Assembly: GCA_017650105.1 (NCBI GenBank)
Contig: JAGCFO010000041.1
Coordinates: 1-64,000, forward strand
Reading direction: 5' to 3'
DNA: 64,000 bases
Source: Bacteroidaceae bacterium
GTDB lineage: Bacteria; Bacteroidota; Bacteroidia; Bacteroidales; Bacteroidaceae
Made by a program: the position numbers and the translations under genes
In this document: positions 16,657-26,724 of the stretch, one piece after another
How the letters are laid out: each line of letters starts with the position of its first letter
Position numbering within the stretch: position 1 is the first letter of the stretch
Notes under the pieces: model-generated
The model's database searches: none
The model's input: the letters and a program-made list of their open reading frames with translations, nothing else
What the model was told of the DNA's origin: nothing

Positions 16657-17874
16657 TTATTGTTGTGCTACTAATTCGGCAATATGCACGATAGTCATCA
16701 TAGCCTTCTGCATGGATTGAACAGGAACGTATTCGTACCTACTGTGGAAGTTCAGCCCTCCTGCAAAAATATTTGGGCACGGGAGTTCCATAAAGGAGAG
16801 CTGGGCTCCGTCGGTGCCCCCTCGGATAGCTTTGATTTTGGGTTCTGCTCCTGCCCGGCGCACAGCTTCGCACGCTATGTCGATAACGTACATAATCGGC
16901 TCGATTACCTCGCGCATATTGGCATACTGGTTGCGCACCTCGGCTGAAGCAACTATCTCTTCGTATTTCTCATTCAGATTGTTCACGACGGTTTGAATAA
17001 AGTCTTTTCGTTTTTCAAAGGTGTCATGATCATGATCCCTGATGATGAAACTGATTGTCGCCTTATCTACAGTACCGCTGATGCTTGTCGGATGGTAGAA
17101 CCCCTCATAGCCTTCGGTCTGCTCGGGCGATTCCTGCATGGGAAAGTCGGCAACTACTTCAGCTGCCAGTCGGATGGCGTTGAGCATCTTGCCTTTGGCA
17201 TAGCCGGGATGAACGTTTCGCCCTTGAATAGTGATAGTTGCAGCAGCGGCATTGAAGTTCTCATATTCAATCTCACCCACTTCACTTCCGTCCATCGTGT
17301 ATGCCCAATCACAGCCGAAACGCTTCACGTCAAACTTATGTGCTCCCAGGCCTATTTCTTCGTCGGGGTTAAAACCGATGCGGATTTTTCCGTGTTTGAT
17401 TTCGGGATGTTTCTGAAGATATTCAATTGCAGAGACTATCTCGGCAATTCCTGCCTTGTCGTCGGCACCGAGCAGGGTATGCCCGTCGGTAACAATCAAA
17501 TCTTCACCGATATGGTCCTTCAATTCGGGAAACTGAGAAGGCGAAAGGATGATGTCTTCCTCAGCACACAAAGGGATGTCTTCTCCTTGATAGTTCTTGA
17601 CAATTCGCGGATTCACATTCTTTCCGCTCATATCCGGGCTGGTATCGAGATGCGCGATAAAGCCGATAGTTGGAATGTCACGCTCGGTATTCGAAGGAAG
17701 CGTGGCAAAGAGATAGCCGTTGTCGTCAAGGGAGACGTCTTCCAAGCCCATCTCCAGGAGTTCATTTTTAAGCGCCGAGGCAAAGGTCATTTGCCCCGGC
17801 GTGCTTGGTGTTGTCTCGGATGTCTCGGATGAAGTCGTTTCAAACCGGACATACCGTAAAAATCTTTCAATCAC
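16657..17874 (-). CDS. pepT: Peptidase T (tripeptide aminopeptidase)
   Basis: 405 residues, the full length for the M20B family. Zinc-ligand motifs are in place: [26 protein letters not shown] and [14 protein letters not shown], and the C-terminal [15 protein letters not shown]. It removes the N-terminal residue of tripeptides in the cytoplasm. It is 20 bp downstream of the MFS gene and 6 bp upstream of the antiporter, suggesting one minus-strand operon. Confidence 0.95.
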   Translation of the reverse strand: MIERFLRYVRFETTSSETSETTPSTPGQMTFASALKNELLEMGLEDVSLDDNGYLFATLPSNTERDIPTIGFIAHLDTSPDMSGKNVNPRIVKNYQGEDIPLCAEEDIILSPSQFPELKDHIGEDLIVTDGHTLLGADDKAGIAEIVSAIEYLQKHPEIKHGKIRIGFNPDEEIGLGAHKFDVKRFGCDWAYTMDGSEVGEIEYENFNAAAATITIQGRNVHPGYAKGKMLNAIRLAAEVVADFPMQESPEQTEGYEGFYHPTSISGTVDKATISFIIRDHDHDTFEKRKDFIQTVVNNLNEKYEEIVASAEVRNQYANMREVIEPIMYVIDIACEAVRRAGAEPKIKAIRGGTDGAQLSFMELPCPNIFAGGLNFHSRYEYVPVQSMQKAMMTIVHIAELVAQQ

Positions 17875-17894
17875 GATGTATCAACGCTTGATAG

Positions 17895-19352
17895 TTAGAT
17901 TTCAATTTTCTTGTATCTGGGAACCAGCGATTTCATTATCAGCCATGCAACGAGATAGGCTATTCCGCAGAAGCAGAACATGATGAAATATCCTGCGGGC
18001 TTTCCTTCGAATCCGAGGAACTGGAAAGCGGAACCAGCATTTTCTGCATAGGTGAAGAGGTTTCCTGCAACCTTCTGGATAATCATAGAGCCCACACCGC
18101 CCGCAAAGGCTCCGATGCCCGTGACGGTAGCAATGGTGCTTTTGGGGAACATGTCACCGATGGTTGAGAAAAGGTTGGCACTCCAAGCCTGATGTCCTGC
18201 AGCGGCAAGTCCGATGAGGATGGCAGGCCACCAGGGAGAATTGAAGTGTACTCCAAGAGGCTGAGCGAAAAGGGCTGCTATCGGGAAGAAGGCGAAGATA
18301 AGCATTGCAAGCATACGTCCCGAATAGGGGTGCATCCCTCTCTTCTCAACGAAAATCTTTGGGAGATATCCGCCGAAGATGCTGATGACAGTCACGATAG
18401 CATAGAGCGTGAAGATAAGAGCCTGCCCTAAGCCCGAAGTAGCTGGAGCGTTGAACTGATTGCTGAAGTACGAAGGAGCCCAGAAAAGGAAGAACCACCA
18501 GACGCCATCGGTAAAGAACTTGCCAACAATGAAAGCCCACGTCTGCTTATATGAGAAGCACTTGCCGAAGGGAATAGCCTTCTCAGCGGCAATGGCTGCT
18601 TTCTCAGCCTCTTCTTCAGCGTCGTCTTGGTGGATATACTCCAGCTCGGCAGCGTTGACATGCTTGGATGATTCAGGTTTGTCGTACATGAAAGCCCAGA
18701 AGAACATCCAGATGAATCCGAGTCCGCCGATGATGATGAAAGCCATCTCCCAGCCGAACTTAAGAGCGAGGGGAGGGATGCAAAGGGGCGCTGCGAGGGC
18801 ACCTACGCTGGCTCCGGCGTTGAAAATGGATGTGGCAAAGGCGCGGTCTTTTTTCGGGAAGTACTCGGCTGTCACCTTGATGGCAGCAGGGAAGTTACCC
18901 GACTCACCAAGCGCGAGGATGCCTCGGCAGAGGAGGAACAAGTAGACGGATGTTGTTGAGATGGCAAGCGCAACGTTGCTCCCAGCCTCAACAGCCTTCA
19001 GCGCTGTAGCGTTTGCAACTCCGTCGACAAACAGAGCTGTTGCCCATCCGCAGGCAGCGTGCAAGCAGGCACCGAGAGACCATACGCCGATAGCGATAAG
19101 GTAGCCCTTCTTCGTCCCCATCCAGTCAACGAACTTGCCGGCAAACAGACATGCGAGGGCATAGAAGATGGAGAAGAAGCTTGTTATCGTGCCGTAGTTG
19201 GCATCGGTCCAATGGAATTCGGGCTTGATAAACTCCTCGTACGTGAGGGAGAGGACTTGACGGTCGAGGTAATTGATTGTTGTGGCGACAAACAGCAGCG
19301 AGCAGAGCCACCAGCGCCAGTTGGACATCAGTTTTTTAGTAGTTTCGCTCAT
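17895..19352 (-). CDS. MFS transporter, hexuronate/sugar-acid (ACS) type
   Basis: About 485 residues with 12 membrane segments. The N-terminus MSNWRWWLCSLLFVATTINYLDRQVLSLT has the NYxDRQ signature of the anion:cation symporter family. The ALGESGNFPAAIKV segment is typical of ExuT/GudP hexuronate and glucarate transporters, so sugar acids are the probable substrate. I choose the ATG at 19352: the promoter box at 19398-19405 would put the transcription start only a few bases from the upstream ATG at 19388. Confidence 0.85.
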   Translation of the reverse strand: MSETTKKLMSNWRWWLCSLLFVATTINYLDRQVLSLTYEEFIKPEFHWTDANYGTITSFFSIFYALACLFAGKFVDWMGTKKGYLIAIGVWSLGACLHAACGWATALFVDGVANATALKAVEAGSNVALAISTTSVYLFLLCRGILALGESGNFPAAIKVTAEYFPKKDRAFATSIFNAGASVGALAAPLCIPPLALKFGWEMAFIIIGGLGFIWMFFWAFMYDKPESSKHVNAAELEYIHQDDAEEEAEKAAIAAEKAIPFGKCFSYKQTWAFIVGKFFTDGVWWFFLFWAPSYFSNQFNAPATSGLGQALIFTLYAIVTVISIFGGYLPKIFVEKRGMHPYSGRMLAMLIFAFFPIAALFAQPLGVHFNSPWWPAILIGLAAAGHQAWSANLFSTIGDMFPKSTIATVTGIGAFAGGVGSMIIQKVAGNLFTYAENAGSAFQFLGFEGKPAGYFIMFCFCGIAYLVAWLIMKSLVPRYKKIEI

Positions 19353-19397
19353 AGGAATGGTATTATTAAAAATGTATGATTTGGTCAATGTTCGCTA

Positions 19398-19405
19398 CAA
19401 AGGTA
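19398..19405 (-). promoter_or_regulatory. Promoter -7 box of the MFS-pepT-antiporter operon
   Basis: TACCTTTG on the minus strand, followed by TAGCGAAC. About 45 bp before the chosen start. Confidence 0.75.
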
Positions 19406-19536
19406 CGAAAAAAAACGTTTGCAGGGCAAAAAAAAGAGAATTTTGTGAGGGCTCAGGCGAATTGGTCTTGTTTTTTTGTCAAATTATGTATTCCTTTGCA
19501 CCGAATTTGTAATGATTTACGAAACGATTGTTTAGT

Positions 19537-20202
19537 ATGAAGCGATTTTTCCTGTTCTCTATAGTGCTTCTCATGTGTGCTTTGCCTTCCCGCGCACAGC
19601 TTGAGGAACTGTTTTTCGACTTAGACTTCAGCAAGATGCACTACTATGTGCGTGCCGGATACGAATCTCCTTGGAACTCAACGTTAAAGGAGGCGCTCGA
19701 CGAATTGGTTACCCGCTCTTCGTCGCAGACTCCAGGCGTGAGTTTCATCGGAGGCTTTCGCGTTCCTCTTTCTAATGATTTCTACGCAGGAATGGAAGCC
19801 GGACTGATTGCAGGATTCAAGCATTCTGTTTATACCGAAACGGGCACCAACAAGATAGGCACCAACGAGACTGAGGGAACTTTCGACGATACGGTGCTGC
19901 GCCCTTGGATTCAATGGTCTCCCCTGATGCTGGGATATCGGTACGAGTTGATGCCTTTAGTGAAAGTAGACTTGCACGTAGGCTTGAATCTGCGTTTTTG
20001 CCCCTTCAGCTATCGCAACACGATACTTACCATCGACGATTACTCCAAATGGTCTGCGGGAAAAGAGGAGTGGAAAAACTATGAGCACTTCGTGTGGCGC
20101 CCTCAGTATGGATTCACGTTCCGCCTGTTCGATGTGTGCAATCTTGGGTTGACGGCCTACGGCGTTGACGGCTTGCTGTTTACCGTAGGCTACGAGTTTT
20201 AA
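19537..20202 (+). CDS. Small outer-membrane beta-barrel-like protein
   Basis: 221 residues from the ATG at 19537; a TTG at 19528 is less likely. It has a signal peptide (FFLFSIVLLMCALPSRAQ) and alternating hydrophobic strands ending in aromatic residues, with the last residues LLFTVGYEF ending in Phe as outer-membrane barrels do. I do not recognise a specific family. It converges on the next gene with a 4-bp overlap of stop codons. A weak promoter TTCCTTTG is at 19491. Confidence 0.65.
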   Translation: MKRFFLFSIVLLMCALPSRAQLEELFFDLDFSKMHYYVRAGYESPWNSTLKEALDELVTRSSSQTPGVSFIGGFRVPLSNDFYAGMEAGLIAGFKHSVYTETGTNKIGTNETEGTFDDTVLRPWIQWSPLMLGYRYELMPLVKVDLHVGLNLRFCPFSYRNTILTIDDYSKWSAGKEEWKNYEHFVWRPQYGFTFRLFDVCNLGLTAYGVDGLLFTVGYEF

Positions 20203-20570
20203 TCCTCGCTTTTGGGTTTCTGGATGTAAAAGGTTCCTTTCTGTATGGGCACAGGAAGGATGGTGACTTTTTGGCTTGTGTTGTCGAGGATGAGCAGCGA
20301 CGACTCGTCGGCAAGTCTGCTGCACCGTATGGTGTCGCCAGCCTTCGAATGTCGGGCGATGAGGCTATCGTTCAGATAGACAGAGATGTCGGAGCCCCCG
20401 AAGTCGTCGGTGACGATAAACTCATACATGTCTCGCTGCCTGATGGCTTCCTTGTCCTTTGACAGTTCGTCGGCTTGCAGGACGAAGACGAACACCAAGA
20501 CAATCACTGCGATAGCCAGCGTTGCCGTTCCTGTCAGGAAGTTTTTGTTTGCGTTCCGTGCTTTCCTCAT
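20199..20570 (-). CDS. Small single-pass membrane protein, unknown
   Basis: About 123 residues from the ATG at 20570. A start 25 codons upstream would lie right at the promoter, so I reject it. A membrane helix (FLTGTATLAIAVIVLVFVFVL, about 12-32) anchors an extracytoplasmic beta-rich domain (MYEFIVTDDFGGSDISVYLND...). No family recognised. It is the only gene in its transcription unit, and its promoter lies inside a tandem promoter-type repeat. Confidence 0.65.
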   Translation of the reverse strand: MRKARNANKNFLTGTATLAIAVIVLVFVFVLQADELSKDKEAIRQRDMYEFIVTDDFGGSDISVYLNDSLIARHSKAGDTIRCSRLADESSLLILDNTSQKVTILPVPIQKGTFYIQKPKSED

Positions 20571-20615
20571 ACTCGTGCAAAGATTTTTCTTTTTCGGTTT
20601 CTCCTTTTCAACAGG

Positions 20616-20623
20616 CAAAGATA
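20616..20623 (-). promoter_or_regulatory. Promoter -7 box of the small membrane protein gene
   Basis: On the minus strand TTTTG, 19 bp, TATCTTTG. It is the gene-proximal copy; the distal copy in the next unit reads TATCTTTAAC. Confidence 0.75.
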
Positions 20624-20750
20624 GGGCGAGCCGAGAGGAAAACAAAATAAACTCGGATTATTTTTTCTCCCGAGGCGACCCCTATCTAAAACTTCGAGTT
20701 AAAGATAGGGCGAGCCGAGAGGAAAACAAAATAAACTTGTATAATTTTTC
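20617..20750 (-). repeat. Promoter-bearing tandem repeat, locus 2
   Basis: One full unit (20617-20700, 84 bp) and a partial second (20701 to about 20750), both beginning AAAGATAGGGCGAGCCGAG on the plus strand. The inverted-repeat arms are AGATAGGG and CCCTATCT, extended by GAGCCGAGAGG/CTCCCGAGGCG-type pairing. The overall design equals loci at 6355 and 40950, but the stem sequence differs. Confidence 0.85.
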
Positions 20751-20896
20751 ATTTTGCTGGAGCGCAAGCATAAAAATGTTTTGCGAGCCAATCGTGAAAA
20801 CATAGGGAAAGGCTCACATTCTGTATTTTTTTGCCACAAGAAATCGTCAGCAGAAGAGTCCGAAAAATCGCGCTGAGAGAGCGTTTTGGAAAGGGC

Positions 20897-20995
20897 AAAT
20901 TTTTCTTTCTTCATAAAGTTTTTTTTCCTTCTCGAAAAAAATTTTTCCCTTCTTCATACGGCGATATTTGTTCTCCAAAATTTTATCTTCTTTGA
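20897..20995. repeat. 21-bp-family intergenic repeat, copy D
   Basis: Units TTTTTCTTTCTTCATAAAG, TTTTTTTTCCTTCTCG, AAAAAAATTTTTCCCTTCTTC, then the core ATACGGCGATAT (20957-20968) and TTGTTCTCCAAAATTTTATC. The block TTCTTCATACGGCGATATTTGTTCTCC is shared with copy F at about 29995. The rest of the gap up to the rimP promoter is AT-rich without other elements. Confidence 0.8.
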
Positions 20996-21150
20996 GCAAA
21001 ATGCGCGAATCTTTTTCGGCTCTTCCCTCTCGCGAAAAAAAATCGGAAATCTTTCCTTCGCCCTTTTGCAAAAAACGAGAACTCGGTTCTGCATATTTGC
21101 AAGGAAATAAAAAAGTTGCAAAAAAATTTGCATTTTAAATAAATAAGGTG

Positions 21151-21158
21151 TACCTTTG
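21151..21158 (+). promoter_or_regulatory. Promoter of the rimP-nusA-infB operon
   Basis: TTTG at 21127-21130, 20 bp, TACCTTTG at 21151-21158: a near-ideal Bacteroidetes promoter. It leaves a leader of about 55 nt before rimP. Confidence 0.8.
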
Positions 21159-21186
21159 CCGACGAATTTGATGATTAAACGTGTGT

Positions 21187-21211
21187 GGCTCCTCAAAAAA
21201 GGAGCTTTTTT
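21187..21211 (+). terminator. Terminator-like hairpin in the rimP leader (possible attenuator)
   Basis: GGCTCCT (21187-21193) pairs with AGGAGCT (21200-21206) around a CAAAAA loop, followed directly by a run of T to 21211. It lies between the promoter and the rimP ATG at 21219, and nothing is encoded before it. It looks like an intrinsic terminator placed to limit transcription into the operon. Confidence 0.65.
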
Positions 21212-21218
21212 ATTGAAT

Positions 21219-21683
21219 ATGATAGCAAAAGAAAAAGTTCAAGAGATTGTAAATGAGTGGCTTGAGGGAAAGGAATATTTCCTCGTGGACATTGCTGTGA
21301 ATGCCGACGACCAGATTACCGTTGAGATTGACCACGCCGACGGAGTGTGGATTGAGGATTGCGTCGAGCTGAGCAAATTTATCGAATCGCGTCTCAACAG
21401 AGACGAGGAGGACTACGAACTGGAAGTGGGCTCGGCAGGACTGGGACAGCCCTTCAAGGTGGTTCAGCAGTATGTCATCCACATAGGGCAAGAAGTGGAA
21501 GTGCTGGCAAACGACGGACGCAAGTATCGTGGTGTGCTGAAGGAGGCAACCGACGAGAAGTTCACCGTAGCCGTTCCCGAAAAGGTGAAGCCCGAAGGCG
21601 CCAAGCGCCCCACAATCCAGGAAGTAGAACACACGTGGGCATACTCCGACGTGAAGTACTGCAAATACCTCATCACGTTCTAA
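21219..21683 (+). CDS. rimP: Ribosome maturation factor RimP
   Basis: 154 residues; needed for 30S assembly. Visible are FLVDIAVNADDQITVEIDH, GVWIEDCVELSKFIESRL and the family hallmark YELEVGSAGLGQPF, followed by the C-terminal SH3-like domain. The ATG at 21219 begins IAKEKVQEIVNEWLEGK as in relatives. In-frame ATGs at 21156 and 21171 lie within the promoter and leader, so they are rejected. First gene of rimP-nusA-infB. Confidence 0.93.
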   Translation: MIAKEKVQEIVNEWLEGKEYFLVDIAVNADDQITVEIDHADGVWIEDCVELSKFIESRLNRDEEDYELEVGSAGLGQPFKVVQQYVIHIGQEVEVLANDGRKYRGVLKEATDEKFTVAVPEKVKPEGAKRPTIQEVEHTWAYSDVKYCKYLITF

Positions 21684-21725
21684 CACAGCTTTTTATTGAC
21701 AGAACAATCAAAAAAATAACATATA

Positions 21726-22994
21726 ATGGCAACAACAAAAGACAAGAACACCCCCAATCTGGTGGAGATGTTTACAGAGTTCAAGGAGTCGAAGAACATC
21801 GACCGTTCCACGCTCATCAGCGTGTTGGAAGAGAGTTTTCACAGCGTCATCGCCAAGATGTACGGCACCGATGAAAACTACGACGTTATCGTCAATCCCG
21901 ACAAGGGAGACTTTGAGATTTACCGCAACCGTGAGGTGGTGGCAGACGAAGACTTTGAAGATGAAAACACTCAGATTAAGCTGAGTGATGCCCGTCTGAT
22001 TGACGAGGACTACGAAGAAGGTGAGGAAGTGAGCGAGGAAGTGAAGTTCTCCGATTTCGGACGCCGCGCTATTCTTACGCTTCGCCAGACGCTGGCTGCC
22101 AAGATTCTGGAACTGGAGAAAGACAGCCTCTACAACAAGTACAAAGACAAAGTCGGCACCATCATCGCTGCCGAAGTCTATCAGATTTGGAAGAAGGAAC
22201 TCCTTCTCCTCGACGATGAGGGAAACGAGCTGCTCCTCCCCAAAACCGAGCAGATCCCGGGCGATTTCTTCCGCAAGGGAGAAACCGTGCGCGCCGTCAT
22301 ACTGCGCGTTGACAACGAGAACAACAATCCCAAGATTATCCTCAGCCGCACCGCTCCTACCTTCCTGGAGCGACTGCTCGAGCAGGAAGTTCCCGAGATT
22401 AACGACGGACTTATCACCATTCGCCGCATTGCACGCATCCCGGGCGAAAGAGCCAAAATCGCTGTGGAGAGCTACGACGACCGTATCGACCCTGTAGGCG
22501 CCTGCGTGGGAGTGAAAGGCTCGCGTATTCACGGAATCGTGCGCGAACTGCGCAACGAGAACATCGACGTGGTGAACTATTCCTCTAATATCGAAATCTT
22601 TATCAAGCGCGCTCTCCGTCCGGCAGACGTCACCACCCTGATTCTCGACACCGAGAACCACAAGGCAGAAGTTTATCTCAAGCCCGAGCAGGTTTCGCTC
22701 GCTATCGGTAAGGGCGGCACGAACATCAAGCTTGCCAGCATGCTGACAGAGTACACCATCGACGTGTTCCGCGAGATAAACGAAGAAGAAGAGGAAGACG
22801 TTTACCTGGAGGAGTTTGCCGACGTCATCGATCAATGGATTATCGATGAGTTTCTCGCTATCGGGCTCGACACAGCAAAGAGCGTGCTCCGCTGTTCGAG
22901 AAACGAGCTTATACGCAAAACCGATCTTGAGGAAGACACTATCGACAACGTACTGAGCATCCTCAGCGCAGAGTTTGAAGATACGAACGAATAA
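21726..22994 (+). CDS. nusA: Transcription termination/antitermination factor NusA
   Basis: 422 residues. It has the N-terminal RNA-polymerase-binding domain (LVEMFTEFKESKNIDRSTLISVLEE start), the S1 domain (about 135-200, including FFRKGETVRAVILRVDNEN), KH1 (VGACVGVKGSRIHGIVREL) and KH2 (VSLAIGKGGTNIKLAS). It lacks the C-terminal acidic repeats of the E. coli protein, as usual in this phylum. It promotes pausing and termination. 42 bp after rimP. Confidence 0.95.
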   Translation: MATTKDKNTPNLVEMFTEFKESKNIDRSTLISVLEESFHSVIAKMYGTDENYDVIVNPDKGDFEIYRNREVVADEDFEDENTQIKLSDARLIDEDYEEGEEVSEEVKFSDFGRRAILTLRQTLAAKILELEKDSLYNKYKDKVGTIIAAEVYQIWKKELLLLDDEGNELLLPKTEQIPGDFFRKGETVRAVILRVDNENNNPKIILSRTAPTFLERLLEQEVPEINDGLITIRRIARIPGERAKIAVESYDDRIDPVGACVGVKGSRIHGIVRELRNENIDVVNYSSNIEIFIKRALRPADVTTLILDTENHKAEVYLKPEQVSLAIGKGGTNIKLASMLTEYTIDVFREINEEEEEDVYLEEFADVIDQWIIDEFLAIGLDTAKSVLRCSRNELIRKTDLEEDTIDNVLSILSAEFEDTNE

Positions 22995-23039
22995 CTCTAC
23001 ATTATTCATTTTCATTTCATCACTATTCAATCTGAATAA

Positions 23040-25979
23040 ATGGCAAGATTAGGAAAAGTAGTAAAAGACTTAAATATCGGAAAGCAGCGCGCTGTTGATT
23101 TTCTGGAGAAGAAAGGATGCCCCATCGACGACGACATCAATGCCAAGTTGACAGACGAGCAATATACCCTCCTTCTGAAGGAATTCAGCTCCGACAAGGT
23201 GCTCAAAGAGCAGACCGAGAAGCGCCAGGCAGAGCGTCAGGTATCCAAAGAACGTAAGGAAGAGGAGAAAAAGAAGGCTGCCCCGAAGAAAGTGGAGACC
23301 ATCGAGACGGTAGTCCCCGAGGAGTCGAAGCCTCGTTTCACCCCTATAGGGAAGATAGATCTGGATGCGCTCACCGGGCGCCGGAAGGCAGACAAAACTC
23401 CCGCTAAGGAGACTCCTTCCGATGCTGCACTGAAGGAGGAACCTTCGAAGGAAGAGAAGCAGCAAGAAGCCGTTGCACCTCAGGTAACAGAAGAGGTGTC
23501 AACTCCTGCTGCAGAAACGGAAACGGAAGTTTCCGCTCCCGAGAAGGAAGCCGAGCAGATGGTTTCTCCAGCCGAGCAGGAGACTTCTCCAGAAGAGACT
23601 CCCGAGCAGGAAACGACGTCGAGCCCCGAAGATACGGAAGAAGTTTCAGACGAGCAGGCTGAATCGGAAGAGAAGAAAGCAGAGGAAATCTTCGAATTCG
23701 ATCATCCTGAGCTGAGAGTGAAACCCACCGTTCTTGGCAAAATGGACCTCAGCGCTATCAATCAGTCGACCCGTCCAAAGAAAAAGACAAAGGAGGAGAA
23801 GAAAAAAGAGCGTGAAGAGAAGGAGAAAGAGCGCCAAGAGCAGCGCAAGCAGCTCAAAGAGAGCATCCTGAAGGATATTCACGGCTCTACTGCCTCGGGC
23901 GAGAAGAAAAAGCGCAACAGGATTGGAGCAGAACGCGTCGATATCAACAAAGCAGGAGCAAGCATCGGTTCGGCTTCGCAAGGCGAAAGCCGTTCCGAGC
24001 AACGCGGAAACGGAAAAGACAGGCGAGGCAAAGGAAACGACAGAGATCGTGCACGTCGATTGTTCGACAAAAACGAAATCAACGACGAAGACGTTTCAAA
24101 GCAGGTTCGCGACACCCTTGCCCGACTGACAAATAAGCAGAAATCAAGTTCTGCCAAGTACCGAAAGGAGAAACGCGAGCAAGCCGTTACCCGTCAGCAG
24201 CAGATCGAAAGCGCCGAGTTGGCAGAAAGCAAGGTTCTGAAGCTTACCGAGTTTGTTACGGCAAACGAGCTGGCAAACATGATGAACATTAACGTTGCCC
24301 AAGTTATCAGTACTTGTATGAGCGTGGGGATTATGGTTTCGATAAACCAGCGCCTCGATGCGGAGACAATCAATCTGGTAGCTTCCGAATTTGGTTTCAC
24401 TACCGAATACGTCAGCGCCGATGTGGCTCAGGCTGTCACGGAGGAGGCAGACAAGGAGGAAGACCTTCAGCCTCGCGCTCCTATCGTTACGGTAATGGGA
24501 CACGTCGATCACGGAAAGACTTCTCTGCTCGACTATATCCGCAAATCCAATGTAATTGCGGGAGAAGCAGGAGGAATCACTCAGCACATCGGTGCATACA
24601 ACGTAAAACTGGAGGACGGCAGACGAATCACCTTCCTGGATACTCCTGGACATGAGGCATTTACGGCAATGCGTGCTCGTGGTGCTCAAGCTACTGACGT
24701 TGCTATCATTATTGTTGCTGCAGACGACGACGTGATGCCACAGACGCGCGAAGCTATCAGCCACGCGCAGGCAGCAAACGTTCCGATGGTGTTTGCAATC
24801 AATAAGATTGACAAACCCCACGCTGATCCTGAGAGAGTAAAGCGCTCTCTGGCTGAAATGAACCTTCTCGTCGAAGACTGGGGAGGAAAGTATCAGTCGC
24901 AAGACATCAGCGCTAAACAAGGCATCGGAGTGCACGAACTGATGGAGAAGGTGCTTCTGGAGGCAGAGATGCTCGACCTGAAAGCAAACCCCAATCGCAA
25001 GGCAACAGGAACTGTCATTGAATCGACGCTCGATAAGGGTAGGGGCTACGTGGCAACACTCCTTGTATCGAACGGTACGCTCCATATCGGCGACATTGTG
25101 CTTGCCGGAACGCACTTCGGGCGTGTGAAAGCAATGTTTAACGAGCGTAATCAGCGCATTAAGCAGGCAGGTCCTTCAGAGCCGGTTCTCATCTTGGGAC
25201 TTAACGGTGCTCCAACGGCAGGAGACACTTTCCACGTGATTGATACCGACCAGGAAGCGCGCGAAATAGCCAACAGACGCGAGCAACTCCAGCGCGAGCA
25301 GGGACTTCGCACGCAGAAGATGCTGACTCTCGATGAGGTAGGACGCCGAATTGCTTTGGGCGACTTCCAGCAGCTAAACATTATCGTTAAGGGCGACGTG
25401 GACGGCTCCATTGAGGCGTTGTCTGACTCGCTTATCAAACTGTCAACGGAGCATATCCAAGTGAATGTTATCCATAAGGCTGTGGGACAAATCTCAGAGT
25501 CTGACGTTTCGTTGGCTGCTGCTTCGCAGGCAATCATCGTCGGGTTCCAGGTGCGTCCTTCGCAAGGCGCGAAGAAGCTTGCCGACGCCGAGGGTGTTGA
25601 CATTCGCCTCTATTCCATCATCTATGATGCTATCGAGGAAGTCAAGGCTGCTATGGAAGGCATGCTTGCTCCTACTGTGAAAGAGGAAGTTACCGCAACG
25701 GTTGAAGTGCGTGAAGTATTCCATATTTCTAAGGTAGGATACGTTGCTGGCGCTATGGTTCGCGAAGGAAAAGTGAAGCGTTCTGATAAAGCACGTCTCA
25801 TTCGCGACGGTATTGTCATCTACACGGGTGAAATCAACGCCCTGAAGCGCTTCAAGGACGATGTGAAGGAGGTTGGAACGAACTTTGAGTGCGGTATCAG
25901 CCTTGTGAACTGCAACGACATCAAAGTCGGCGACTTGATAGAGACCTTCACTCAGATAGAAGTGAAGCAGACGCTGTAA
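23040..25979 (+). CDS. infB: Translation initiation factor IF-2
   Basis: 979 residues. The first 440 are a long charged N-terminal region (Glu/Lys/Pro-rich, with a [15 protein letters not shown] stretch) after an IF2-N domain. The GTPase domain starts near residue 485 with [14 protein letters not shown], then [20 protein letters not shown] and FAINKID. Domains II to IV follow, with [14 protein letters not shown] near the end. It places initiator tRNA on the 30S subunit. 45 bp after nusA. Confidence 0.97.
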   Translation: MARLGKVVKDLNIGKQRAVDFLEKKGCPIDDDINAKLTDEQYTLLLKEFSSDKVLKEQTEKRQAERQVSKERKEEEKKKAAPKKVETIETVVPEESKPRFTPIGKIDLDALTGRRKADKTPAKETPSDAALKEEPSKEEKQQEAVAPQVTEEVSTPAAETETEVSAPEKEAEQMVSPAEQETSPEETPEQETTSSPEDTEEVSDEQAESEEKKAEEIFEFDHPELRVKPTVLGKMDLSAINQSTRPKKKTKEEKKKEREEKEKERQEQRKQLKESILKDIHGSTASGEKKKRNRIGAERVDINKAGASIGSASQGESRSEQRGNGKDRRGKGNDRDRARRLFDKNEINDEDVSKQVRDTLARLTNKQKSSSAKYRKEKREQAVTRQQQIESAELAESKVLKLTEFVTANELANMMNINVAQVISTCMSVGIMVSINQRLDAETINLVASEFGFTTEYVSADVAQAVTEEADKEEDLQPRAPIVTVMGHVDHGKTSLLDYIRKSNVIAGEAGGITQHIGAYNVKLEDGRRITFLDTPGHEAFTAMRARGAQATDVAIIIVAADDDVMPQTREAISHAQAANVPMVFAINKIDKPHADPERVKRSLAEMNLLVEDWGGKYQSQDISAKQGIGVHELMEKVLLEAEMLDLKANPNRKATGTVIESTLDKGRGYVATLLVSNGTLHIGDIVLAGTHFGRVKAMFNERNQRIKQAGPSEPVLILGLNGAPTAGDTFHVIDTDQEAREIANRREQLQREQGLRTQKMLTLDEVGRRIALGDFQQLNIIVKGDVDGSIEALSDSLIKLSTEHIQVNVIHKAVGQISESDVSLAAASQAIIVGFQVRPSQGAKKLADAEGVDIRLYSIIYDAIEEVKAAMEGMLAPTVKEEVTATVEVREVFHISKVGYVAGAMVREGKVKRSDKARLIRDGIVIYTGEINALKRFKDDVKEVGTNFECGISLVNCNDIKVGDLIETFTQIEVKQTL

Positions 25980-26039
25980 CGTGTCGGCAGCTGCTTTTGG
26001 ATAAGGAAACAAGTAGAACTGACAAATAACTATTCGCTG

Positions 26040-26663
26040 ATGAATCTGTTAGATATCATTTTGGGCATTATCCTTGCGATAGGCGTAGTTGCCGGCATCA
26101 AAGACGGGCTTATCAGACAAGTGGCAGGCCTTCTTGGGCTCGTGGCAGGAATATATCTTGGCAAGATGTGGTATCTGCGTGTAGCCGAGAAGCTTGACCC
26201 GTTGCTGGGAACCTCCGAGAAAACGACGCAGATAATTGCCTTCATCCTGATTCTTATCCTTGTGCCGGCAATTCTCTCGTTTCTTGCCTGGCTGGTATCG
26301 AAATGGCTCTCTTCGGTAGGGTTAGGAGGGTTCAACCGTTTTCTTGGCGCCATTTTCGGGGCTCTCAAGTATGCGCTGTTTGCCGGAATCCTCATTACGG
26401 CAGTTGAATCGTTCGATACCGAGGGGCATCTTGTGACGATGAAGAATAGGCAGGAGTCGGTGCTCTACGGGCCCATTCACAGCATTTCTGATGTAATCCT
26501 CAAGGAGGTGAAACAGCAGATCAAGGAATGGAAAGAAGAGCATCCCGACTCGGAGCCTGCCGGCAACGACAATGCAGACAAGTCGGACGAGAAGGGCTTC
26601 CCGAGCGGAAACTCAGCTGCCGACAGCGTTGAAGTCATAAGCGAATTTTTCGAGAACAAATAG
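26040..26663 (+). CDS. CvpA-family membrane protein
   Basis: 207 residues. Four membrane helices cover the first 110 ([38 protein letters not shown]..., ending [17 protein letters not shown]). The pattern GxxxGIxDGLIRQ is typical of CvpA/colicin V production proteins of Bacteroidetes. The C-terminus is hydrophilic and acidic, unlike the helices. It lies 60 bp after infB and upstream of sufB; the link is probably positional. Confidence 0.85.
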   Translation: MNLLDIILGIILAIGVVAGIKDGLIRQVAGLLGLVAGIYLGKMWYLRVAEKLDPLLGTSEKTTQIIAFILILILVPAILSFLAWLVSKWLSSVGLGGFNRFLGAIFGALKYALFAGILITAVESFDTEGHLVTMKNRQESVLYGPIHSISDVILKEVKQQIKEWKEEHPDSEPAGNDNADKSDEKGFPSGNSAADSVEVISEFFENK

Positions 26664-26705
26664 CGCGAGATTCCTTCTCGAAAAAAAATTATTTAGAAAG
26701 AAAAA
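26662..26705. repeat. Short 21-bp-family repeat, copy E
   Basis: GCGCGAGATTCCTTCTCGAAAAAAAATTATTTAGAAAG follows the cvpA stop directly: GCGCGAGA and TTCTCGAAAAAAAATT match elements of the larger copies. A minimal or decayed copy; weaker evidence than the others. Confidence 0.4.
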
Positions 26706-26724
26706 TTCAATATCTTCAAAGGAA

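Noticed and set aside
21708..23030. 440-codon frame opposite nusA
   Set aside because: nusA has full family motifs; the reverse frame has none.
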